A stretch of 9,575 nucleotides of DNA. Source: Nitrospirales bacterium. GTDB taxonomy: Bacteria > Nitrospirota > Nitrospiria > Nitrospirales > UBA2166. The notes beneath the pieces were generated by a model. It was given only the letters and a program-made list of their open reading frames with translations. It was not told the DNA's origin and did not search any database. Positions within the stretch are counted from its first letter, which is position 1; each line of letters opens with the position of its first letter. Both the position numbers and the translations under genes were made by a program. This document shows, piece after piece, positions 1 through 4,677 of the stretch. Location: the NCBI GenBank assembly GCA_029261375.1, contig JAJDBL010000387.1:1-9575 (forward strand), given 5' to 3'.

Positions 1-1
1 C

Positions 2-184
2 AAACGCTCTGGAGAGACGGTCTATTTAGCCGACCAGTCGCAACAAACAACAGGAGCATTCATTCCCCCACAGCATCGGCTACACGTCGCAGTGTTTCGG
101 AAAACTGGCGAGAAGGGCGACACCTTGATCCTCCACGACCCAAGGCCGTTTGCGACTCGGGAACGCAAAGTGAGTTTCGACTGA
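2..184 (+). CDS. Possible C-terminal fragment of an unrecognised protein
   Basis: Reading from base 2, about 60 codons are open up to a TGA at 182-184. The predicted peptide has a natural-looking composition, with alternating hydrophobic and polar stretches (for example HRLHVAVFRK and GDTLILHDPRPF) and a basic end, RERKVSFD. No start lies in the window, so the gene would begin upstream of base 1. A second frame from base 1 is also open to a TAG at 289-291, but its product is rich in Ser, Arg and Trp and looks like a shadow; an opposite-strand frame over 22-228 has the same fault. I recognise no family. The reading-frame choice rests on composition alone, so this is a tentative call. Confidence 0.4.
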   Translation, partial: KRSGETVYLADQSQQTTGAFIPPQHRLHVAVFRKTGEKGDTLILHDPRPFATRERKVSFD

Positions 185-637
185 GGTCGCTGATTGAAGA
201 GTGGGCGTGTAGCGCTGGGAGGCTCCAATCCGCCAAACAGCAGTCGACGTCAACCTACAAAAAACGGATAATCAGTTGGATCGCGTTCTAGTGCAGAGAG
301 CCTCCTAAAGAACGTTAACGTTTCGTAAAGAAAGCAAAACCCACCGGTGTCACTTCGAGTCATTGTCTGTCATTCCGGTGGTTTCGCGTGATGTCGTTTG
401 GCAGTCTGCACCCTTTGGGGCCCTTCAGGCTCTACCGAAGAGCGAATGGTGGTGACATCATGGGTGAATCGTGACTTCGCCTGGCGCAATGTCGCAGAGG
501 GCATCGAAAAGATTGCCTTGTTTTTGCTCAAGAGAAAGACGTGAAGTCTGAGAAATGCTGTCCTCTCGAGTGGAAGAGGAAACCTGAGTGCGAACTCGTT
601 GGAGCGTGTAGTTCAAAACATTACGTGAGGGGAGAGC
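185..637. other. Gene-free stretch upstream of the NmrA-like gene
   Basis: No frame here gives a convincing protein; those that stay open encode Ser/Arg/Cys-rich peptides typical of shadows. Visible structure: a perfect 12-bp palindrome AACGTTAACGTT at 311-322, and an inverted repeat CCACCGG (341-347) / CCGGTGG (375-381) with a 27-nt loop and no following T-run. The promoter of the downstream gene must lie in this stretch, but I could not find a convincing -35/-10 pair. It could include the 3' untranslated region of the upstream gene. Confidence 0.6.
311..322. repeat. 12-bp perfect palindrome AACGTTAACGTT
   Basis: AACGTTAACGTT equals its own reverse complement and is two AACGTT units side by side. 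It lies in the long gap upstream of the NmrA-like gene, more than 300 bp before its start. It could be a binding site for a dimeric regulator, but a 12-bp palindrome can arise by chance and no second copy was seen. Confidence 0.3.
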
Positions 638-1552
638 ATGGCTAAAAACATTGTTGCAGTAATGGGTGCGACGGGCACGCAAGGAAGCGGGGTGGTGAAG
701 GAGCTCCTCGCGCGCGGAAAGTTCGATGTGCGGGTGTTAACCCGCAATCCCAACAGCGAGAAAGCCCAGGCGCTGAAGTCACAGGGTTGTGAAGTTGTCC
801 AAGGTGATTTGACCAAACCAGAGACGTTAGAGCCCGCCTTTAAGGGAGCATACGGTGCTTTTGTCGTCACGAATTTTTGGGACCCTGCGACCAGTGCCAG
901 CGAGACTGCACAGGGAACGCTCGCGGTGAAAGCTGCAAAAGCCGCAGGTGTGCAACATCTCGTATGGTCAACCCTTCCCAACTGTAAGGCAATCTCTCAA
1001 GGCAAGTATGAAGTCATTCATTTTACCGGTAAAGCCCTTGTAGATGCGGAAGTGGCAGCAGCTGGGTTTCGGTATCATACGTTCGTTGAGGCGCCGATGT
1101 ACTACCAGAATTTCATTGGCATGATGACGCCGCAGCCTCTGGGTGATGGGAGAACCGGCTGGGTTATTGCCATGAGTCCGGATTCCAAGAGCGTGCATGT
1201 TGGCGATCCGACTGAGCTAGGAAGGCTGGCGGCTCGCGCTTTGGAAAAACCAGAAACCGTCGGCCAAGGACACCATATTTCACAGGCGGCAGAAACGGTG
1301 AGTTGGAATGAATTGATCGCAACCCTGAACGGACAGGGGCACAATTTTGCAGTCAATCAACTTCCCAATGATGTGTATGATTCTCTGCCCTTTCCCGGCG
1401 CAGTTGAGTTCCGAGAAATGATGAATTACTTCGAGGAGTACACCTATTTTGGGCCGGATGCCGAAAACAAAATCGCATTGGCCAATACGCTCTGCCCAGA
1501 AGGATTCACATCATTTGCGGATTGGGCATCACGAAATATGAAGCCTGGATGA
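638..1552 (+). CDS. NmrA/HSCARG-like NAD(P)-binding protein (atypical SDR)
   Basis: The 304-aa product is a Rossmann-fold protein of the NmrA-like atypical short-chain dehydrogenase family and resembles animal HSCARG (NMRAL1). Visible landmarks in order are the GATGTQG dinucleotide loop (residues 10-16), TRNP after the second strand (35-38, a segment that fits NADP(H) preference), QGDL (55-58) and TNFWD (78-82, compare TNYWE in HSCARG). HFTGK follows at 128-132, where a classical SDR would carry YxxxK. The His in place of Tyr suggests a redox or cofactor sensor, or a non-standard reductase, instead of an ordinary dehydrogenase; this is inferred from the family. The length is normal and no signal peptide is seen, so it should be cytosolic. 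The ATG is preceded by a GAGGGGAGA-type SD. A small exported protein gene follows 43 bp downstream on the same strand. The substrate cannot be told from sequence. Confidence 0.88.
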   Translation: MAKNIVAVMGATGTQGSGVVKELLARGKFDVRVLTRNPNSEKAQALKSQGCEVVQGDLTKPETLEPAFKGAYGAFVVTNFWDPATSASETAQGTLAVKAAKAAGVQHLVWSTLPNCKAISQGKYEVIHFTGKALVDAEVAAAGFRYHTFVEAPMYYQNFIGMMTPQPLGDGRTGWVIAMSPDSKSVHVGDPTELGRLAARALEKPETVGQGHHISQAAETVSWNELIATLNGQGHNFAVNQLPNDVYDSLPFPGAVEFREMMNYFEEYTYFGPDAENKIALANTLCPEGFTSFADWASRNMKPG

Positions 1553-1595
1553 TCGACATTCCGTTCACTGGAAATATGTAGAGGGAGGTACCGTT

Positions 1596-2111
1596 ATGCG
1601 TGGTTTCACAGTCTATACCGGAATTATCATTCGACCGATCCTGCTTCTTTCAGTCCTCTTGGGGTTCAGTGGGCCGATGATTGCCACAGCAGAGTCGCCG
1701 GAATATCCCCTCGTGACGCTAGAAATCCCAACGATGGTCAACCATGGTGGCGCGCCAGAACATATGTTACCCGCGCTTCAACATTCGATCATCAAGAAGT
1801 TTCGTGACCAACACCTATTCGCTGACGTGGTCGCAGATGTCACCGATATCAATGCGTTCGAAGGGGTCATGACCATCCAAGCAGAAGTGCAATCATGGGA
1901 GCCAACTCAAGCCAGCACCTCAGGAGGAGAGGACCCGGGCGGAACGGTCACCATCGATCTCATCATGATGAAGAAGATGGCCTGCACGTTTAATCGAGAG
2001 ACGATACATGGAGTTATCGACTCAGCGACGATGGAAACCGGAGTCTTCCAGCAGGATCATGAGCTCGTTCGCGCGCCGGTTGAATTCTTACTTTCTAAAC
2101 TCATTCACTAG
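1596..2111 (+). CDS. Small exported protein of unknown function
   Basis: The 171-aa product begins with a positively charged segment and a hydrophobic core (about residues 10-30), ending in a plausible signal peptidase site near ATA-ES (residues 31-34). There is no lipobox Cys, so the mature protein of about 138 residues should be periplasmic or secreted. The mature part contains HSIIKKFRDQHLFADVV followed by a strand-rich region (GVMTIQAEVQSWEP), then a Gly/Ser/Asp linker. This pattern is loosely like small bacterial lipoproteins that sum a short alpha/beta domain, but I cannot name a family. A strong SD (GGGAGGT, 1583-1589) lies 6 nt before the ATG. The gene is 43 bp after the NmrA-like gene and probably cotranscribed. 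Two hairpins follow its stop. Function unknown. Confidence 0.8.
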   Translation: MRGFTVYTGIIIRPILLLSVLLGFSGPMIATAESPEYPLVTLEIPTMVNHGGAPEHMLPALQHSIIKKFRDQHLFADVVADVTDINAFEGVMTIQAEVQSWEPTQASTSGGEDPGGTVTIDLIMMKKMACTFNRETIHGVIDSATMETGVFQQDHELVRAPVEFLLSKLIH

Positions 2112-2132
2112 TCGAATCCGGTTAATCTTCCT

Positions 2133-2155
2133 TTTCAGTACAGGGTTCACTGAAA
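2133..2155 (+). terminator. Stem-loop after the exported-protein gene
   Basis: TTTCAGT (2133-2139) pairs perfectly with ACTGAAA (2149-2155) around a 9-nt loop, 22 nt after the stop codon at 2111. There is no T-run directly after it, so it is not a canonical intrinsic terminator. Together with the GC-rich hairpin that starts 4 nt later it could form a two-hairpin transcript end. Confidence 0.35.
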
Positions 2156-2158
2156 TGC

Positions 2159-2181
2159 GCCCCCTTTGGAAGAAAGGGGGC
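2159..2181. repeat. GC-rich palindromic repeat (CCCCCTTT/AAAGGGGG type)
   Basis: GCCCCCTTT (2159-2167) pairs perfectly with AAAGGGGGC (2173-2181) around a 5-nt loop GGAAG, giving a 9-bp stem, followed by AAAGGGGATTTCCC. From memory, this CCCCCTTT...AAAGGGGG plus AAAGGGGATTT pattern is a dispersed intergenic repeat in many unrelated bacterial genomes. It often produces spurious short proteins containing PLWKKGGKGDF, and such a peptide is encoded here (frame through 2155-2190). It may stabilise the end of the upstream transcript. The repeat-family membership is unverified. Confidence 0.55.
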
Positions 2182-2245
2182 AAAGGGGATTTCCCGTCAG
2201 TGTTTCCTCTTAATCTCCTCCCAGCTTTAGGCGAACGCCTTCGGA

Positions 2246-2257
2246 CTGTGATCACAG
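2246..2257. repeat. 12-bp perfect palindrome CTGTGATCACAG
   Basis: CTGTGATCACAG is perfectly self-complementary. Its TGTGA and TCACA halves resemble CRP/FNR half-sites, but these normally sit 6 bp apart and here they touch, so it is not a standard site of that type. It lies in the gene-free stretch at the end of both flanking units, a poor place for an operator. Another short palindrome (AGGCGAACGCCT, 2229-2240) lies 5 bp to its left. Confidence 0.3.
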
Positions 2258-2495
2258 AACAATAGCGACGTAGTGCCGAGTACTTGATCTTAAGCGGGTC
2301 GTTGTCCAGCTTTAAGTCTTGACCCAACCCTCTGGGTTGAGTGCTGAGTGGCGGAGGAGTCCCTCTGCGCACTGGATAGGATCGTGAAGCTTTTCTTACA
2401 ACGAGGATCTGAAGTGCGGCTTCGCTGACGCGAACGTGCAGACATCACGAATTCATTCGGCCTGTGGTTGATCGCCGTGCTGAATCGTGTGTTGA

Positions 2496-2524
2496 CCGGG
2501 TAGGTGGTATCAGCACCTACCCGG
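2496..2524. terminator. Strong stem-loop between convergent units
   Basis: CCGGGTAGGTG (2496-2506) pairs perfectly with CACCTACCCGG (2514-2524) around a 7-nt loop GTATCAG. This is the most stable short hairpin in the window. It lies about 65 bp past the stop codon of the slp-like pseudogene on the minus strand and could end that transcript. Neither side has a clear run of T, so it may act as an RNA stabiliser, a bidirectional barrier or a repeat. Confidence 0.5.
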
Positions 2525-2587
2525 CGGATTGTACGTTTCTCGATTACCCACAGGAGTGTTGCCTGCATGCCTCGCCCTGTATCAGAT

Positions 2588-3176
2588 TCACCTCATAGCA
2601 AGAACATCTGATCCAACGGACGGACGTACAGACTCGCACACGACAACTTCCGACTTCGGGGAGCCCTGCTCATTGTCCCAGTCCCGGACATGCGTGCACG
2701 ACGCCGATACGTACGGCAGAGGGCGATAGGAAACTCCTTGGTCATCAATTAACGATTTCGCGCCACGCACGGTTCCAACGGCCTTTATCAAGGCCCCTTT
2801 CGGAAACAATGCGGGGTCTTGCTCCCCTTCATGATGGAGCAGAAAGAACCCCCGTGTCGGCAGGTCAATTTTTGTGAGTCTCGGCGTGACAGGAGGGCTT
2901 CCCGGAAATGCCATCTGGGTCCACTCTTCTTCCTCCTCGACGAGGACGGCACCAGGCTCCTCTACCGTAATCAAGAGGCCGTTATCAGCCTTTGCCACAT
3001 CGACAATTTCGCCCGTCAACTCAACGACTTTCCCTTCATACCGTTCAGGCTCCTTCTTCAGTAAAGGAAAATCGAGGCTTCGGTCGACTTGTGCTGAAAT
3101 TGCTTCAGGGAACGTCTGTGACGTGATGGCTCGTCTGGAGGCGCGGAATACTGCGGCTTCGCCACATCGCCATCAT
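2588..3176 (-). pseudogene. slp: Slp-family outer membrane lipoprotein, 5' end broken
   Basis: The frame running from 3172 to the stop at 2588-2590 encodes an Slp-type lipoprotein body: FPEAISAQVDRSL, then KKEPERYEGKVVELTGEIVDV, and a C-terminal DPALFPKGALIKAVGTVRG followed by a YRPLPYV strand. These match the Slp (starvation-inducible outer membrane lipoprotein) family pattern. The expected start is ATG at 3174-3176: it has an SD (GGAGGG, 3183-3188) and overlaps the upstream stop as ATGA. That ATG reads MMAMWRSRSIPRLQ and stops after 23 codons, in a frame one base away from the Slp body. No frame between 3176 and about 3130 encodes a hydrophobic signal peptide or a lipobox Cys, so a deletion of 3n+2 bases removing the export signal is the simplest explanation. 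The only in-frame starts left are CTG at 3059-3061 and TTG at 3017-3019, neither of which restores export. Family membership is fairly firm; the broken status depends on the bases being correct. Confidence 0.72.
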
Positions 3177-3574
3177 GAGGATCCCTCCGTATTGCCCTTC
3201 CATGCCGTGAATTCTTGATTGCCCTTCAAGGTCTCGAGTTCTTGTTTCAGAACAACAAGCTTCTCTCGTTTCGGTCCAAGCTGTCTTACGAGCTCTGTGT
3301 TTTGACGAAGGCGACTCGCCGCCATCGTCTTCCGAGCACCTCCAACTCCGCCGGTGCGAAGCATCCACCGATCCTTTGCGATGTCGCGCTCAAGGGTACG
3401 GATCTCTTTTTCTAGGGCTTCTTGACGATGCAACTGGGTGATAAGCGCCTCGTCCTGACCTTCCTTCTGATAACTTGCTGAGGACCCAAACGTGGATTCA
3501 GTGGCATGGGTGTATGTTGTCGTGAGAAAGAATGCACAGCACAACACGGCTGTGCGAACGATAAATGATTTCAT
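3173..3574 (-). CDS. Exported coiled-coil protein of unknown function
   Basis: The 133-aa product starts MKSFIVRTAVLCCAFFL, a clear signal peptide with probable cleavage near THA-TES (about residue 25). The mature protein is mostly helical: residues from about 35 to 65 (QDEALITQLHRQEALEKEI and on) and about 85-115 (RLRQNTELVRQLGPKREKL) have heptad-like Leu/Ile spacing and many charged residues, so two coiled-coil helices separated by a Gly-rich turn (TGGVGGARK) are likely. The frame is open 20 codons further upstream, but the chosen ATG has a good SD (GGAGGT, 3584-3589) and puts the signal peptide at the N-terminus. Its stop (TGA, 3173-3175) overlaps the ATG of the slp-like gene as ATGA, indicating translational coupling. 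It is probably periplasmic, perhaps acting with the lost lipoprotein. No named family recognised. Confidence 0.8.
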   Translation of the reverse strand: MKSFIVRTAVLCCAFFLTTTYTHATESTFGSSASYQKEGQDEALITQLHRQEALEKEIRTLERDIAKDRWMLRTGGVGGARKTMAASRLRQNTELVRQLGPKREKLVVLKQELETLKGNQEFTAWKGNTEGSS

Positions 3575-3597
3575 TTTTCTTATACCTCCACATATAG

Positions 3598-3630
3598 CTC
3601 GACATAGCTCAACGGCAATACCGTGTCGAG
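3598..3630 (-). promoter_or_regulatory. Inverted repeat in the leader of the coiled-coil gene
   Basis: CTCGACA (3598-3604) and TGTCGAG (3624-3630) form a 7-bp inverted repeat, with ACGG/CCGT nested inside it (3612-3624). It sits just upstream of the SD of the exported coiled-coil gene. It could be an RNA structure in the leader or an operator. No experimental or family link is visible. Confidence 0.3.
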
Positions 3631-3681
3631 ACACAAACCTATCCCTAAGTAAACGGCTCTACGATGAAAACGAACAGTGAC

Positions 3682-3954
3682 TTAGGAACGTTCTGGAGGT
3701 TGAAAAATGCTGTAAGGAAGGATGGGATGAATATCCCCGGATGCGGAAGGCGCTGACCGCCCTGACCATCCCAGACTATTGGTATGAGCGTGAGCAGTCA
3801 GAAAGTCGGATTCAGATTCGGATTCGGATTGAGACTCGGCCTGAGACTCTGCCAGCATGACTCCGTCAATGGCGCCCAAGAACGGCCCCGCGAGCAAGAA
3901 CGGCCCCGAGAAGAGGAACAGCACTACGATACTTATTAGTCGGATCCAAGTCAT
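3682..3954 (-). CDS. Small exported low-complexity (Glu/Ser/Gln) protein
   Basis: The 90-aa product opens with MTWIRLISIVVLFLFSGPFL, a signal peptide or membrane anchor that continues into LAGPFLGAIDGVMLA. A Glu/Ser/Gln run follows (AESQAESQSESESESD, about residues 35-50), then a His/Ser/Pro-rich tail. At DNA level the run comes from imperfect 6-bp units (3805-3853). The GPFL part of the leader comes from an 18-bp tandem duplication whose core AAGAACGGCCCCG occurs at 3878-3890 and 3896-3908 (+ strand). No SD precedes the ATG, but a consensus-like promoter lies directly upstream with its -10 box ending 9 nt before it, so the message may be leaderless. It is the first gene of the minus-strand cluster, 107 bp before the coiled-coil gene. 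The clean signal peptide argues it is real; function unknown. Confidence 0.62.
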   Translation of the reverse strand: MTWIRLISIVVLFLFSGPFLLAGPFLGAIDGVMLAESQAESQSESESESDFLTAHAHTNSLGWSGRSAPSASGDIHPILPYSIFQPPERS

Positions 3955-3963
3955 GATCTGGCC

Positions 3964-3994
3964 ATTATATTGATATCACTAATTAGTTTGTCAA
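3964..3994 (-). promoter_or_regulatory. Promoter of the minus-strand envelope cluster
   Basis: On the minus strand TTGACA (3994-3989) and TATAAT (3969-3964) both match the sigma-70 consensus exactly, with a 19-nt spacer, longer than the usual 17. The surrounding DNA is AT-rich. The -10 box ends 9 nt before the ATG at 3954, so a normal start site 6-7 nt downstream leaves a leader of only 2-3 nt. Confidence 0.62.
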
Positions 3995-4018
3995 ATAGAA
4001 AATCATCTACTTTATAGA
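3988..4018 (+). promoter_or_regulatory. Possible promoter of the 62-residue repeat gene
   Basis: On the + strand TTGTCA (3988-3993) and TATAGA (4013-4018), spaced 19 nt, mirror the minus-strand promoter. The two -35 boxes overlap within TTTGTCAAA (3987-3995), so the two promoters would share that box face to face. The + strand match is weaker. A UUCG-type hairpin directly follows. Confidence 0.38.
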
Positions 4019-4019
4019 T

Positions 4020-4037
4020 ACTATGCTTCGGCGTAGT
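4020..4037 (+). promoter_or_regulatory. UUCG tetraloop hairpin in the leader
   Basis: ACTATGC (4020-4026) and GCGTAGT (4031-4037) form a 7-bp stem with one G-U pair, closed by a C(UUCG)G loop, one of the most stable RNA tetraloops. It lies just after the possible -10 box at 4013-4018, so it would sit at or near the 5' end of the + strand transcript and might protect it. Chance occurrence cannot be excluded. Confidence 0.35.
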
Positions 4038-4080
4038 TCCCAATTCCAATCGAGTCGCGCTGCACGAAGAACCTGATTGA

Positions 4081-4548
4081 GTGCGGAAGTCAGGGCTAAC
4101 CTCCCTTCCCAGTCATCTTCGGACAACTTTGCGGAATCAGCAAACCGCACTCTCTGCTGGCAATATGATTGTCATCGGGATCGGCGATGATTCGTATGTG
4201 GTGCTTACTCCTGAAGGTGTGCAGGCAGCCAGCCGTGCAATTGGCACGCGTGTCGATCTGTTTCCCGGAGACTATACCGTTGAACTCAATGGTGTTGGGC
4301 AGACTGTGGTCATTCAGCCTCTAGAACAAACGAGCCTGGCCGCTGGGGGCATCATCGTCATGGGGACGGGAGATGACATTTTCACGGTTCTAGATAGGAG
4401 TGGAGAAGTACTTACAACAGGATCGTTAGGACGCAACAGAGATCTCTTTCCCGGAACGTACACCATAGCAATCGGCGACATTCAGCGGACCGTCACGATT
4501 CAGGCTGGGATTCAGGAGGTGTTTACCGAAGATCAATTCGTGAATTAG
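4081..4548 (+). CDS. Protein of two 62-residue tandem repeats, unknown function
   Basis: The 155-aa product contains two copies of a beta-rich unit in exact 62-residue register with no gaps: residues 20-81 and 82-143. Aligned landmarks are QTxLxAG (21-27 and 83-89), GDD (35-37 and 97-99), DLFPGxYT (59-66 and 121-128) and the TVxIQ-like strand (75-79 and 137-141). FPGxYT followed by strands recalls surface beta-sandwich modules, but I recognise no named family. The first codon is GTG directly after an in-frame TGA (4078-4080). There is no SD and no signal peptide, and the first 19 residues look unlike the repeats, so the gene may have lost its true 5' end. ATG at 4165 is an alternative start but would cut into the first repeat. 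It is divergent from the minus-strand envelope cluster. Confidence 0.6.
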   Translation: MRKSGLTSLPSHLRTTLRNQQTALSAGNMIVIGIGDDSYVVLTPEGVQAASRAIGTRVDLFPGDYTVELNGVGQTVVIQPLEQTSLAAGGIIVMGTGDDIFTVLDRSGEVLTTGSLGRNRDLFPGTYTIAIGDIQRTVTIQAGIQEVFTEDQFVN

Positions 4549-4555
4549 AACGTAT

Positions 4556-4677
4556 GCAGGATGTTCAAAAAGACTGTCCAGCAAGGCCGCAGGGACATTG
4601 GCGCGCGGAGTGTACTGGCGTGCGTGAGCACGACAATGGACCGAGAACACCGCTGGCGGCCTTTTTCAACATCCTGC
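4556..4677. repeat. About 120-bp imperfect palindromic element (MITE/REP-like)
   Basis: GCAGGATGTTCAAAAA (4556-4571) and TTTTTCAACATCCTGC (4662-4677) are inverted repeats matching at 15 of 16 positions. Between them are GGCCGC, which recurs inverted beside the right arm, then CATTG/CAATG, and a CGTGC/GCACG hairpin at the centre (about 4619-4632). The whole element can fold into one long interrupted hairpin. It begins 8 bp after the stop of the repeat-protein gene, and its last base is the first base of the ettA stop codon as read on the + strand. It has no coding capacity for a transposase, so it would be a non-autonomous or structural repeat. From memory, similar palindromes are scattered between genes in Nitrospira genomes; this is unverified. 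It may also separate the two convergent transcripts. Confidence 0.6.

Larger units (their letters stand above)
2112..2587. other. Gene-free stretch rich in inverted repeats
   Basis: This gap lies between the convergent exported-protein gene (+) and the slp-like pseudogene (-). Frames that are open here encode low-quality peptides, and one merely runs on from the C-terminal part of the preceding gene in another frame. Structure seen in order: stem-loops at 2133-2155 and 2159-2181, AGGCGAACGCCT at 2229-2240, the palindrome CTGTGATCACAG at 2246-2257, a small CAACCC/GGGTTG hairpin at 2325-2339 and a strong 11-bp stem at 2496-2524. I see no RNA gene. The density of palindromes suggests accumulated repeat elements and transcription ends for both flanking units. 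Confidence 0.65.

Noticed and set aside
341..381. Inverted repeat CCACCGG/CCGGTGG considered as an intrinsic terminator
   Set aside because: The loop is 27 nt, the stem is only 7 bp and no T-run follows, so chance or another role is as likely.
458..682. 74-codon minus-strand frame overlapping the start of the NmrA-like gene
   Set aside because: Ser/Arg/Gln-rich shadow peptide that overlaps the SD and start of a well-supported gene.
2008..2265. 85-codon + strand frame running out of the exported-protein gene
   Set aside because: Its first part overlaps that gene in another frame and the rest reads through palindromic repeat DNA; composition is not protein-like.
2290..2568. 92-codon minus-strand frame in the gene-free stretch
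   Set aside because: Rich in Ser, Arg and Thr, crosses several hairpins, has no SD and no recognisable motif.
3575..3634. 20-codon N-terminal extension of the exported coiled-coil protein
   Set aside because: It would bury the signal peptide inside the protein, and the SD GGAGGT at 3584-3589 serves the ATG at 3574.
4426..4650. 74-codon minus-strand frame over the palindromic element
   Set aside because: It is mostly the translation of the repeat element plus the antisense of the 62-residue repeat gene, with no SD.
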